Positions 36,150-49,541 of a stretch of 64,000 nucleotides of DNA are shown one piece after another (the stretch's first letter is position 1; each line of letters begins with the position of its first letter). The translations under genes were made by a program, and so were the position numbers. The stretch comes from Enoplosus armatus (Eukaryota > Chordata > Actinopteri > Centrarchiformes > Enoplosidae). A model generated the notes under the pieces. That model saw only the letters and a list, made by a program, of their open reading frames with translations, searched no databases and was not told the DNA's origin. Location of the stretch: assembly GCF_043641665.1 (NCBI RefSeq), contig NC_092190.1:10937548-11001547 (forward strand), in the 5' to 3' direction.

Positions 36150-39059
36150 TTAACATTGATATCAGGGTTGCTTTTTTTACAGCTAAATTGTTCTTAAAAG
36201 TAACCAAATATTCTTCATCAAGATGTTTCTGCACAGAAGAAGACGAGGAATACAGTAAAACTATGAACTACATGGGTTGAAGCCAAGACGTATGTTACAG
36301 CACTTACCTGTATAAAACAAAGGCTCATTGTTTAACTATATGCAGAAGTATTCCCAACAGACAGACTGGTTTTGTCAGGAATCACGTTCTTCCATGCATC
36401 ATGCATTTCACCAGATGAAAAGTGGTGAAGTTCTCCGAGTTTTGAAGTCTGGTCTGTAAACTCATACCTGTCTGTGTTATAGATTGATGGATGAACATTT
36501 TCATTGAGGTCGATATGTCACAAGTAAAAGCTGCAACCCAAACTGGGCTTCCCATCGTGGGTACATGGTCTGTAATTCTATAGGAGAAGTGGGGGGTTTG
36601 AACAAACACAAGTTTAAGGGAGGAGGCGTGCGTAGGTGTGTGTTTCACCACTCTCTGCTACAGTATTAAATAGCTTTCCTTCACATACCTGTCACCTTGT
36701 AATCAATAATGCTAGAATAACACCTGAAACACAACAGCCATCAGTAACCTGTCACTCATTCACACCCAAACTTATCCACACACATACACACAAACTCAAA
36801 AGCATCCGTCATCCATACTGTCTAGTAGCTGCCCAGACAGCACTCATATGAACACTCCGCAGCTCCAGAGCTTCCAGGCATCATCCATCAACTCGGCCCA
36901 CCAGAGGGGGTCCATGGCTGGGACACACACAGGCAGCGAACCTGATCCACACCAGGCCACATACTGGACACACACAGACCTACCACTGCGGGTGGACAAA
37001 TACAAACACACATAAAACACAGGTCACCTACAAACGCACACAGGTGCCCTTTTACATTGCTCCAAGCTTTAAAAACATTTCACCTCCCTCTCTCTCATTA
37101 CTCGGTGTAATTATTTTCAGTCCTTAATCCGTATTCTTAATTAAATCCTCATACATATTTTCCACTACTTTCTCACCAGACTCTTCCCCTCCTCCTGCTT
37201 CTCCCGCTAGGCGGATTATGTTTGCAGTACGGTGTATAAATAGTGCTGAGTAGGTGGCCTTGTAATGGAAACACAGATATACAGATATCAAAGGCTCAGC
37301 CTCCTTCTTTCAAATTCTACACACATTAATCAAGACTTGTGTTTCACAGATGTGTCTGAGCACATGTGTGCGCTGCTTTCTGCACATGTGCGGGCTGTAA
37401 ATGTGCAGTTTGCATCCGTGCATGCCTGTCTGGAAATGTGTGTGTGTGCACGTCAAGTCAGTGGGTGAGAACATATGGCAGCACAGTTTACACTTTCTCA
37501 CAAGGGCAGGCTCAGTAAAAGCTTCAGGTAGGCTTAAAGATGTTTAAACGAACAGCTCAATCAACTCACGGATTTGTGCTCCCATGCAACATCTTCAGCC
37601 TGTTTCATTCACGAGCTGAGGTGCAATGACTGAAAGAAATTGCAAAGCAACCCAGTGCAGAGGTAAAGGTGTGAATGACATACAGTCCTGAGTAACATTA
37701 TCAACTCTGCTCTTCCATTAGCATCAGTCATGAGACGCTTAGTGTACTTCAGTGTACATTTGGTCCCTCTTCCCTAATCCTGTTCCCATGACCTGGTTCT
37801 TCTCAAATGGCAGAGTGCGTGGTCTTATCTTGCTGAGAGAACAGCATCTATTGTCATAAAAAAATGTCATTTTAAGAATCAGGTTTGCTGTTGAGGACAA
37901 ACTTGAGGGTTGGTCTAGAGTGGCTACTAGTTAGGGCCATGTTTTATTCTCCCAAATGTTTCCAATTTATGTGCTTTTCTTTAGATTGTTTGTTTCGTCA
38001 GTTTTAACAGTTTATTATGATCTGTTCTTGTGGGTACATTATGTTCTGTGTCCTGTTGTGAAGTACATGAAAAAAAGTTTTAGTTTAACATGTGATGCAG
38101 TTATAGAGCATTGTAGGTGCTAATCAGCCCAAAGCAATTGTGAAGTCATTCCAGCGCAGACCATGTCCACTTTCCGGGTCAGCTCTCACCTTTCAGCCAA
38201 GTCTGAGTCACAACACTGCGTTGTAGGTTCCTGTCTCTTATCTTACCTCCAGGGCTTGTGGAAGGCTTTAACATTTGGTGTGAAATGATTGATGGGGGTA
38301 TGATCTTGTATCTAAGTATGTCCCCGTTGTGCCGTCAGCATGATGAAGGTGAGATAAAGGGGTTTGACAGTTTAGGTTCAGGAATAAGGCACCACCGTGG
38401 TATCAGTGGTCTTCAGCATTACCTCATTTCTTTTACTGTCAGGGAGTCAGCAAGGTCCTGACATAGCTGCCATGTGCTGCCTGAAGAAAACTCACTCCTC
38501 TGAGCAAACATGTTGAGTATCATGGTTTTACAAATAGGAAGCAATCACATAAATGTCACCATTTGTGACGTGTAAACTTTTGCCTGGTTACATAATGTTT
38601 TTATGATTTAGTTACCGTGTCGTCTATAAATGTCTTAACTTGAATTCTGTGGTGAAAGTGGTGTCATGGAGCTGTGGCAACTGGTCACTCGGCTGGGAAA
38701 CAATACTGACTAAAATAGAGGCAGAAGTGTGCAAATAACCCAAAACGGCCTCTGGTGCAGGATGAAGTACATTTTAGAAGTAAAAGGACACCTCTACAGT
38801 CTAAGGAGAGTCATAACATTGCTCACACACATGCAGGCCTCACCGAGGATTTCATTTGTGAAATGTATATCTGTTGATATGTGACATCTGACAGCACCGG
38901 GACAGTTGGCCTGACATTGAGTTTTTTGGCCACTTTAGTGCATCTGAAACAAGCTGTGAACGCAACATTGACATTTGATCACCATTTAAATTGATATGGC
39001 AAATTATGTACATTATTCACTCTCCTTTTAGCAGTTTTTTGGTCTGCACGATCTCCTGA
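36150..39059. other. Intergenic, no gene seen
   Basis: Contains an imperfect CA-rich zone (about 36720-37050) and a TATAAATAG motif near 37233 without any gene behind it. Confidence 0.45.
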
Positions 39060-39330
39060 GGTAAGTATCTTTATCTTAGACTCTGTAACTGCTAAACGCT
39101 CCACTATGTTCACCAGCTCGTCACTGACTTCTATCTTGGGCAGGCAGGGCTCAGTAGGTTTTTACTAGGCTTTTTTTTTGCTGAAAACAGCTGCCTGGCG
39201 CAGCCGTAAACGACACACTGAGAGAGCGAGGAATTAGAGCGTAGGAATTGCAGAATCTGGTGATAATTATCGGTGGGTTTATCACTATGCGCAACCGATT
39301 TCATATTACACATAGTAATTTGATCCACTG
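39060..39330 (+). repeat. Interspersed element family D, copy 2
   Basis: Matches the 3' two thirds of the element at 30826-31462 in the same order and orientation (CGCTCCACTATGTTCACCAG, TTTTTTTGCTGAAAACAGCT, TAATTATCGGTGGG). Confidence 0.65.
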
Positions 39331-40752
39331 TTGTCCAGTAAATCTTTTGTAAAGTGAAGTTATCAAATGAGTCAATCTGTCTTTTCTAAGTAGTGTAATC
39401 CTGTGCTGCACAGATAGCAGGAAAGCCAGGGGGCAAAGAGGGGAGATATCACAGTGTCCTACTCAAACCTGCAGAAACATCTGGACATGATATCTACCAG
39501 CGCCTCTCAGGGACGCAGAAGGAAAACCCAGAGTCCCACCCTTGCAACCCGTGTCTCCATTCTCCTGATCTTTGCCATTACTGTATATGTCACACCCTCA
39601 TGGAAGATTTCACACAACCTTATGCAGTCAGGGTGATATCGATTATAGTCTATGTTTACAAATGTTTAAAAATCCCTCTGGGATCACTGCTTGCAGTCAG
39701 CTCTGGACAGAACGATGGAAACTGGCCCCTGATGGCAACAAGCTGCTCTTAGCTATAAAAAAACATTTCCAGCACAGAACATTCAGATGTTGCCAAGGCA
39801 ATGACATGAATCACTTCTTGTTTTTCTGGTATTATTTGAAGATGTTATTCACAGGTTTCCTCTTATCCACTCTTATCCTTTGTCTTCAAGTAAAGAGATA
39901 CTCCCACCGGTCACTACCATAATTGGCAGTTATCCTGTTCCTTTATGTATTCATGGGTTTGTTGAGCATTATATTCTGCCTTTGTATCACACAAAGGATT
40001 CAACACAGATCTGAGTACACTGTGAAACAAACCCACACACACAAAACACACGCAGAAACACACACATATTATTTTACTTTCATTATATATTCAGGAACTT
40101 GCCAAAAGTATGCAAAGTACTTATGGGTGAATTTTTTGCCAAACACAAGTGCCAAGAACAGTGCAGAACTGTGCATGTAAAAAAAGATGCTCTTTCAGAT
40201 TCCAGATTTGGTGTGGTTGAACTTTCCCTCACCTCCAGAGGCAGGGCAGGGACACAGCAGAAAAAACAGACAGCGGGCCAGGGGAAATTCCTGCCAGGGA
40301 TCCATGAGTGTCTTAATACCACAGGAATGCACAAGTGAAATTTACGTGACTGCCATGACAACTACAGATAAACCCAGGTCGTCCCGCGCAGCATCATGGT
40401 TGTTACTGGTGCTGTTACTGTTTGTTCTTGTTTGTTAGTGAATAGCGTCAGACATATCAGCACATTGTGTTTGTTTTCAGTTTTATCACATTACACGTTA
40501 CATAAAGACTTACACTTGTTAAAAGTATGTTGTTTGCTTTCAGCAATCAAGTCTTGAAGAAATCATCACAGAATGTGTGTGGTCTCTTAGCAAGATTTGC
40601 ATTATGTTGACATACGCAGAAACATCAAAACAAACTGAAAATAATATCAATCGTGTCATCTACAAAAGCAAAACAAAGTCATATTTCTTTAGATAACAAA
40701 ATTCATTCCATGAGGAATATTCCAGTAATTTAAGTTCAAACAAGGATAACAT

Positions 40753-40754
<2 letters not shown>
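39331..40754. other. Intergenic, no gene seen
   Basis: The longest frame is 116 codons (39572-39922, +), unassigned. An imperfect CA-rich patch lies at about 40030-40070. Confidence 0.45.

Positions 40755-40784
<30 letters not shown>
40755..40784. repeat. (AAT)n microsatellite
   Basis: Ten AAT units followed by three GAT-type variants. Confidence 0.95.
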
Positions 40785-40786
<2 letters not shown>

Positions 40787-40843
40787 TGATGATAATATTA
40801 ATGTAATATTAGTACTGCATTTTGTATTGCACATAAATCAAAG

Positions 40844-41072
40844 AAATTGTTTGGTATTTTAGGGAAATGTGCTTATTCGCTTTCTTGCTGAGAGTTAGAG
40901 AGTTAGTCAGAAACTAGCAGGACATAATGTGCTAATTACTGAGCTTTAGAGCTGCTGGTTGGTGAATTTTGTTACCTTTGGAGAGAGAGGCCAGCTAGCT
41001 GTTTCCCTCTGTTTCCAGTCTTCATGCTAAGCTAAGCTAACCGGCTGCTGGCTGTAGCTTCATATTCCAATC
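40844..41072 (+). repeat. Non-autonomous TIR element, family A copy 3 (one half)
   Basis: The left end TTGTTTGGTATTTTAGGGAA is followed by GCTTATTCGCTTTCTTGCTG, then GTTTCCAGTCTTCATGCTAA and GCTAAGCTAACCGGCTGCTG, breaking off at CTTCATATT. Only one arm and part of the centre remain. Confidence 0.65.
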
Positions 41073-43299
41073 ATTTCAAACAGGATAAATGTAATATTAG
41101 TACTGCTTTTGCATTGCATTTACAATTTTGACAAATGCCTGACCCTAATTTCACGCAATATATATAAAAGCGCATTGTTTTTTTGACAATGTTATTACCA
41201 TTAGAGTAACATGGTTACTGTAATAAATCAGTTACCCACTGGACTGGTTATTTTACTAAATCCACCCTAATGAACGAACCACAAACAGCTTTCTTTCTCC
41301 AGTGCTAGACCTTACATAACCCAGCGAGGGAACACCCCGTCACAGCCTGAAAAACAACATTGATTTGTTACATTGCTGAGCTTCATTGCTGGGTGGATCT
41401 CCTCCAAAACTGCCAGCGTTTCTGTTTGCCTCTCAGATAGTTTCTACATTAGAGAGAAAAAAGATTTGTAAAGGCTCGTGTGGAGTCGTGGTTTACTTTG
41501 TGCAGCACAACTCCCTATCGTGCCTACATTCCTGTTGATGGAGTAGCTTGTGAAATCTGTTGGCAGAGGGCCCAGTGATCCTTGCTCCTCAACTGTGATC
41601 CATATTTTTTTGTATTCTATTCTTCTCTCTCAATGCCATGGGATGTTTCCTGGCAAAGAAGATAAAACACAAGTACCTCCCTCTGTGGAGCTGTTCTCCA
41701 GTGTACTACTGCTCAAGCCTCAGGAAACCAACAGGGGCCAGGTTAAATGCCCCATTAATCTCTGAAATCTATTAAACTCTTTTATTTGCCTTTCATGGAT
41801 AGCACTATGGATAACACCATAACTCCAATAACATTTTTAATACATATACACCACACCAAATTACAGTGGCTCCTTCCAATATGACAATATATTTCTTTCC
41901 CCCTCCCTCTTCTCTCAACTGATGAGCAGAGCGGGTTCGTATAGCGGAGTCCATTATTTGCTGCTATACATACTGGCTATCTGCCAGGCCTCTCTGGTAA
42001 GCCACTCAAAGAGGCCAGCGCCAGCCAAAAGCCTGAAGCATTCCTATGCCAAACAAAAACACATCAGTAAAGTCAATATTAGCCTTTATGCTGCCAACCA
42101 GCAGCAGGAAAAGCAGAGTAAAAGAAGCCAAAATACCTCAAAGGATATCTAAAGGCTGAATGAAAACACTTAGATAGCAGGAACTCTGACACAAACCTGG
42201 AGTTTGGTGAAGTGCTCCCATAGGTCTGCATGTCTCTAGGGGGCTGTTACCCATCACACTCCTGCTCTCTCTTCCGTCCATTCTCTGTGTGAGGTTAATT
42301 GGACAACACTTTGTCAGGATGTGTGTCTAAGTCTTTAGAGTCACTCACACAGGCCTTTTTTCTTAATGGAATGAGCAATTTCCGCTGATAACAGCACTCA
42401 TGTGTTTCACTGCCATAGCTGAAGAATCAGAAGGAGGATAAAAGTAACAGAAATCCAAGCTGTGATACTCTTACAGTGACAGTCACATGAATTTGTTGTT
42501 TGGTGCATTTGAAAAGTGTATTTATATATTTCAGAATATATTTATTTCATTATGAAATACTGAGGCTTGAGGATTTTTGGAATGATGTGCCTCTTCTTTG
42601 CTGAACTTCAATCTGCATAAACTCTCTCTCTCAATGAGATTGAATGACTAAATAAAGGTTACAATAAACAAAGGTGAATCTGGAGAGAAAGCCGCTGCCC
42701 TTTTATTTTGAAAACCTGACATTTTGTGTCGATGACTGAAGTGGCTGAGCATTAGCTGCATGAGAAATACCCTGACATTAAGTGACATTATCTGAGCTTG
42801 GTGAGTCATCTGCCCATCTACAAAAAAAACACCAAACAACAAGATTGGAAAAGGGTAAGGTACTCTATCAGCTACTCTAACAGCTGATTTTTGGGGACTT
42901 TTCCTGTAGCTTTCCTTATAGATTTGCCTTTTAGTTGCACTGCCAATACATCTGCACTCACTCATTCACAGATGCTAATCCAACATGTAGAACATTGTGT
43001 GTTAAAGCCTTAACACACATATTGGTACAGTTCACAAATGATGTTTTAATAGCTGTAAGACGTTTGAGCTTTCAGTTGTGTTCATCATCAGTAATGGCAA
43101 CCTTGTGTGTAACTGTTACTTTGATCTCCTAAATATTGGAAAAGTTAATCTTGTCTGCAGTCAGCCGGTGTGGGTCACTGACTGCTCTCCTCCAGATCCT
43201 GTCAGGGGACCCCAAAGACAGGAAGAGAGAAGTCGTGGAGAGTTAGCATGCGTGTTTGTTCAAGTTTGTGAACATGTTTCAACATAACCCCCCCCCAGT
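41073..43299. other. Intergenic, no gene seen
   Basis: AT-rich. Open frames reach at most 105 codons (- strand, 42648-42965), with no family signature. Confidence 0.45.
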
Positions 43300-43532
43300 A
43301 TGATTCCTTTACCTGTCTTTTTTTTGTTCTGTGAATTTGTAAATTTGTAAATTATAGTTCTTTTATTAGTTTTAGTGGCTTTTTTTTGATAACGGCCTTC
43401 ATTGTTTTATTTTATTATATCTTGATTTACTTTACTTACTTATGTCTCTGCTATTGCACTATCCTGTATGCTGCTATAACAATGCACATTTCCCTGCGAG
43501 GGATTAATAAAGGATTATCTTATCTTATCTTA
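43300..43532 (+). mobile_element. 3' end of a second L2-type LINE (5'-truncated)
   Basis: The last part, CACATTTCCCTGCGAGGGAT followed by TAATAAAGGATTATCTTATCTTA, is the characteristic L2/CR1-like 3' terminus: a stem-forming CCCTGCGAGGG block, AATAAAG, and a tail of ATCTT repeats. Upstream is T-rich 3'UTR-like sequence with no reverse-transcriptase frame. The left limit is approximate. Confidence 0.65.
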
Positions 43533-46500
43533 ACTGCATCTGTGTGCATCCCGGTTACCTATCCTGCAGTATGCTGCGGTTGAAATCCCTAAGTGAGACT
43601 TCACTGAGGACAAGGGTTTTGGATAATTTGTTGATACTGCTCGACTCTTTAGCACTCTCCACAGTGGGTCCAACAGCTGTTGGAAGCACCAGATGGGGTC
43701 AGGATTCATACTCCCACTTGGATCATGTGATAGTGATATTTCTCACTTTTTTTTCACAACAAAGTTATTTTCTCCAAAGGCGATGGACGGTCAGTGCCAA
43801 AGAGTTTCCTACATGTCATGTCATGTCATTTTCTCACAGTTGAGTAATGCTCTGCAGCTGATGTTCGTGTTGTATACTTAGCACTGCCAGCACATTAAAC
43901 TCTTCCCAGCAGAGTGACAGTTTGGTTGCCAGAGTTGCTTCAAGACTATGTCTGTATCATGTGTGTGTGAATGTATCAATACAAACAAGCATCAGAGAAA
44001 TTATTTGAGCATTGAGACTTATGTTGGTTTAAACTAGCTATTTAAAAGCATGTCTTAAAGCACAAGATACCAAATACAGGATTACACCAGTTTGAAGGGA
44101 AAAAAAGAAGAAATATATAAAATATAAGTTATATAAAAATCTCTCTGTCAGATCTCAGGAGGCAATTTTATTAAAACTGGAGTACCCGTTTTCATAAACT
44201 AAACCCCTGCACTCTAAGAGCACATTTAAACCCCGCTCTGTTTTTTCCCAGCAGTCCCCTTGCATCCATAATTTTCAAATATTAAAGACTAAATCAAGTG
44301 GATTAGATTTTTTATGAAGTTGAGAGGTAAGCTTAGCTCACTTAAACCTACTCGGTGGGTGACTGGTATTAAATCACAAAAAAAAATATTCTGAATAAAT
44401 CAGTGTTTTCATTCTTTCATAACCACATACTGTCAAGTTGAAATGTCAGTGGCGCCCCTGTGGTCACATTTCTGGCCCTTTGAAGTGACACTCTGTCCTC
44501 CATAAAGCACTAAATTATGACTGGTGGACGGGTCCATTTCTCCCTAGAGGGTGTTTTCACGGGCAGTAACTGTTATATGCTGGCCACTAGTGCTCTGAAG
44601 TGTGCTGCGGTCAGAGTACATAAAGTTGAGGTCATATCAAAGAATGCAAACCATGACATCAATTGATTTAATGCTGTTTAAAAAACGGACATAAAGCCAA
44701 TTATTCAGATGACAATAAGAGATTTGGACACGTAGCAAGACAACGTCTCACCACATAGATATGCTAATGCCAGAGGACCACCTCACTGATTTCAAATTTT
44801 ATTTTTCTGTAATGGTGTGACATACGGTACAATATACAACGCACATTAAGAACATCCCAAATCCCACAATCACAGGCCAAGCACAAATAAAGACCACAGC
44901 TTTAGTTTTACAGCCCAATGTGGTCAATGATTGCAGGTCTGGGCCATGCATTACAAAGAGTCTTTGTGGCTAATGCTTTCCCTGTGAGTGCATCATCATA
45001 ATGAAAAGAACAACATCCAGTGAGCATTGACAGTTATAATGGGCAAGGCTGAACACTTTCAAAATGGGCCATGAAAAGTAGAATTATATCTTACATTCAT
45101 GGCATTAAGTGATTTCTAGCATTTCCTTCTTTTCTCGCCTCCTTTACATACCTGCCTGATTGGATTGCTACTTCGTCAACCTATAAAGTAGCAGTTTACA
45201 GGATGTAGAGACAATCCTGCTGTGCTCGTTCCTACTCCTACTCCCTATCTTTATGGATATCCCACCATCAAATACTCCCCCATTGAAAGTTTGCATGTTA
45301 AGCATCCATTCTGGCATCACACACGCAAACTTGCTCCCTGTGACCCCCCCCCCCCCCCCCCCCCATGGCAGGAAAACAAACTTGATTGGGAGCATTAGCG
45401 TAGCGGAGGGAGGTAGCACCCAGCCCACGCTTCCCTTTCCACTCGTGGACCCCGACCATGATGACATAAAGCCCAGGAAGGGAGAGGCTGCACGGACACA
45501 TGTTCCTCTCCTTCCGACTATCTCAAGAAAGTGGTTTATCGCTATCTGTTTGCTCAGGAGGCCAGAGTCAACTGCGGGCGGGAAGCAGGAGGAAGGTTTC
45601 AATCAAGATAATACATGAAAAGTTTGGAAGTGTACCAAGTCTTTAAAAATCAAACCACTGCAAGGGAAAAAGAAAAAACAGAGCAGCACTATCTCTGTTC
45701 CTGCCCTCTGTTGCAGAGGTTAAAGGTCACATAAACCCAACTTATCCAGGGGTACAGTTCACATACTGTTGAATGCAAATGTACACATCTTGAAGAGCAC
45801 TTAAAGCACACGCACAGGAATTTGTTCCTATATGTAATCAGCACACCATTTCCTCTGCAGATTAGCATTTGTAATATAGGAGGCTGCTTTTCAGGACGTA
45901 GTTTTCAGCAGGTTCTGAGCTTGCCATTTATTTACCTGATAATTAATTCATAGTCCATAAATGATGCACTTCAAAAGACTGTTAAACAAGTTCAAACACG
46001 TTTAATACACGCTGCAATGTAGCTTAATTAGCCAACTGTAAAGGCTAAATCTAAACCTCCAGGGACACAATTGAAAGTGCTGATGAAGCCACATGCCAAC
46101 TTAGTGAAAAAGTGCTGATACCTTGTGGGAACAAGATGAAAAAACAAATATTAATTTAAAAGAATACTCACATTAATTAGAAATTCAACAGCCAGAAACT
46201 TACAAAAAAATGGCAACAGCTAATACATATGAAAATGAACACACACTAATTTGGTAGACCAGGAAAGGAACTGATTAGTCTTCCAGTTTCCAACAAAAGA
46301 CATTTTTTAATTGTCTTCACAGATGACTGAGATGCAGGAATGCACGTAACGAGAAGTTTTTCATCCACAAGCTCATTAGGACCACAGACCATACACACCA
46401 CGAAGAAGTAGAATATGTAAAGTATTCACACATTTTGATCATCCAAATAAATTTTGAAAGCCATTAAATCTGGAGGGGCCCACCCGATACCTCTCACAAG

Positions 46501-49071
46501 ATGAGATGGTATTACAGAGAGGCATGACTTAAAAGCTCAATCCACAATTTAAGACTTTAATGGCTTTATTTATGTCTTTATATATAGTGTGCTGTATATA
46601 TATATATAAAAGGATTCATACAACTCAGAATAACTGAAAACTTCAGTCATATTCCTGAGCTGTTCTTCTTGTGTCTTTAATGGGGACCTCCAGTAAACAG
46701 AAGCCTTTGGTTGACTGAAATGATGTGGTTGGTGTTAGAGCTGTTTACAGTAAAGGTGAAGAATGTGTCTTAGTGTCAGCTGCAGGAGAAAGAACGACCC
46801 CCACTTGAAGACAAAACACAAATGCGTAAACCACATTGGTGCAATGCATCAACCTTGAGTGCGACCTCTGTGGAAATAGACAATTTAACCACTCCAAAAT
46901 GTTCCTTTTGTTCAAAATATTGTTTCAACTATCTTAGTTAGGAAGATAATTGTCATTGCTGCAGTGGGTCTTCCATCAACCCTGCTGTTCAGAATCAGAG
47001 AGACACCACAAGGGGCTTTGGTATGGACAGACTTATAAAACTCAGCCCCTTGCAGTTATGGCACCGGTCCACAACATGACTGTCAAAGCCTGAAGCTTTT
47101 TCACTACCTTCCTCAGAGACTCTTGAGGCCCCCAGTTCTTTGTGACGTCAACGTACTCCGCCTCAACCCGACTCCAAAATCACATATATCATCTTCCTGT
47201 TGGCCAGAGTGCGCCGTGCCACCAGTGTTTCCATCATTGCTGCAGTCATGCAAAACGTGGGCAAAACTCATAAATGTCAGGTTCTGTTTAGCCATTTGGG
47301 GTATATGAGTGTGGTTCTTTGTAGGCTGAGCCTCAGCAGAGTGCTGCACAGGCTTTTTAAAACCTCTGCCATCTGCTTCTTATAAATCACAAACAACTTA
47401 CACGCTCATCTGAAAAACATTCATACCATTTCAGTGGACTGTGTCCAAGACGATGAAGGTAACAAACAAATCTGCAAACTTCTCTGAAGAACTATAATGT
47501 CAGAAAACTGTAGGAGATAAAATACCATAAATAGTGATATCATTGAATGGGATGTAGCTAGCAAGCAGCGTGGAAAGGTATATGACATTTAATTGCATGT
47601 AACTGGATAATTCAGGCGTAAAGTGTTGTTAATAAGCATTTTATACACCTGCACTAAAGATGTATCACTGGAAACCTATTTGCTTTCTTTTGTCTGTTTT
47701 ATCATTTGTTCATTTTTCAGTTGTGTGGGACATTAAAGGCTTCTCTAATGGTACAAGTCCTATTAGCCTTTTTTCATTTCTGTAAGAGGTTTTCTTTCTT
47801 TTGAGGAATAAATTCATCGTCGGTCTTTGGCAGACAATAGTAACCCTGCAGGCTAACCTCTTCTCCATCCAGCCAACTGCTTGAATCAATAAAACCCATT
47901 TTTCTAAAGCCCAGGCAACTTTTATCATTAAATGCCTGTCTCCTTAGCACCAAGTGTGAGAAATATGTTCTTCTACGGGGCCATTAAACTATCTTTCTAG
48001 TCATACTGACATGTAACTTATATTTTAAGTGGTGGCACAGCCGAATGAGACAGATGGAGGATGGCGGCTGACAAGAGTAAGTCGATGAAACCTCGGAGAG
48101 ACATTAAAACATGAAATCAATGGCCAAATACAGAGAGAAAATAGAAACGGAGAGCATGCTGGATGATTTGAATTGAGAAAGGATTCAAAAGGTTTAGCAA
48201 TTGTATGCCTTTTTACACCATTTAGTAAACAGTGTCCCACATTGCTTAACAACGTGTCCTATTAAAAAACACATTGATTACAAAATTGTGTCCCATATTA
48301 CCCAATAAAGTGTTCTAATACTAAAAATAACTCAGGAGAAATGTGTTTTTTAGGTTGTTTACAAAGAAGTGTCTGTTATGACTTCTTAGAAAATGGTTTT
48401 ACTAGTATTCTTTTTTCACAGTAGAGAAACATTAGAAGAATTGCAGTTTTGCAGAAATACGTTGCAGCTCATTATTATATGCAGGAAACAAAAACGTTAT
48501 GGTACAAAAAAAAGTCCAGTAACAAGTATTGACACCGTTTTTGCACGATGGAGTGGCAAGCTGACAGGAGCCTTTATTACTGTAACTTTCTCCTGTTAAC
48601 ACCCAAACATTCAAATTGACTCCACCACTGTGAAGGGCTGAGATGAGCGTTCAATACCCACACGAGCTTTACGCCATCTAGTGTCAAGAAGTAAGAACTG
48701 TCTTATTTTGAAGGCGGAAGTGTGAGGCCAGAACACGGGCCAGAGTTGCAGCAAGTTACCCACTGACACCTAGAGTAAAACCGGAAGTAAGGACATATTT
48801 CTTTTAAAATAAAACAATAATTGACACTGCAGGAAAAATAATATTTGATTTAAGTGTACACTGAAGAACAGACAAAGACAAAATAGACCTACTAGTATTA
48901 TAACAAATATTCAGTGAAATGTCTTGTCTGACCTGAAAGATGGAAGGAAAGATGGCAAATGTATTGACAAAGCAATGCAGGAATTAATTTATTAATTCGT
49001 ACATGTTTTCTTTTGATGCTTACATACTTGCATCAAGGATGGATTATTATTATGTATTCAATACAACCCCC
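43533..49071. other. Intergenic, no gene seen
   Basis: CTCF-like motifs lie at 44447, 44579 (opposite strand) and 48670. Frames over 45168-45618 are open on both strands because of a poly-C/poly-G run and GC-richer flank. Two ETS-type GGAAGT motifs lie at 48714 and 48781. A TA-rich run lies near 46590-46608. No exon could be recognised. Confidence 0.5.
45344..45364. repeat. Poly-C run
   Basis: Twenty-one consecutive C residues. It is the source of the proline-rich and glycine-rich spurious translations here. Confidence 0.95.
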
Positions 49072-49116
49072 AATAATAATAACAATAACAATAATAATAA
49101 TAATAATAATAATAAT
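49072..49116. repeat. (AAT)n microsatellite, imperfect
   Basis: AAT units interrupted twice by AAC, about 450 bases before rpe. Confidence 0.9.
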
Positions 49117-49457
49117 TGTATTTGCAAAGCACTTTTTAAGCAAGGATAACAAAATGCCTTCCAGCGGGTGATATAATAAAACGACCACCACATATCACAC
49201 GGTCACATTATTTATTTATCCTATTCACTGTGTATGATCCATCCCTTTCAGTCTAACTTACTGCCTTTTATAACAGCTTGTAAATAAGCTACACGATAAA
49301 AACAACGCCATGGTAAGACTGGCATTTTACCTTTAATACATTTTTAATAGCCACATGTCGGCATTTGAGCAGTATTTTAATTGATTACACATTTCGGCTC
49401 TTCTGGCATTAGAAGACGTTTTGTGGGTACTTATGATTTTTATTTTGAAGGTTATTA

Positions 49458-49465
49458 GCGGAAGT
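49458..49465 (+). promoter_or_regulatory. rpe: ETS-type site in the rpe promoter
   Basis: GCGGAAGT lies 77 bases before the start codon in a TATA-less region, a common arrangement for housekeeping promoters. Same orientation as GCGGAAGT at 48714 and CCGGAAGT at 48781. Confidence 0.4.
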
Positions 49466-49541
49466 TGTACTGTGTGTCGTGGTTAACTTGACCTGGTGTT
49501 AGCTGCCAGGCTGCAGGCAGACAGTCAACAGCAGTAACAGC

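Noticed and set aside
37228..37245. TATAAATAG motif as a promoter
   Set aside because: No exon or plausible gene follows. A single motif in AT-rich DNA is expected by chance.
45168..45618. Overlapping 144- and 121-codon frames on opposite strands
   Set aside because: They are created by a poly-C run and a GC-richer patch. Translations are low complexity around it and match no family.
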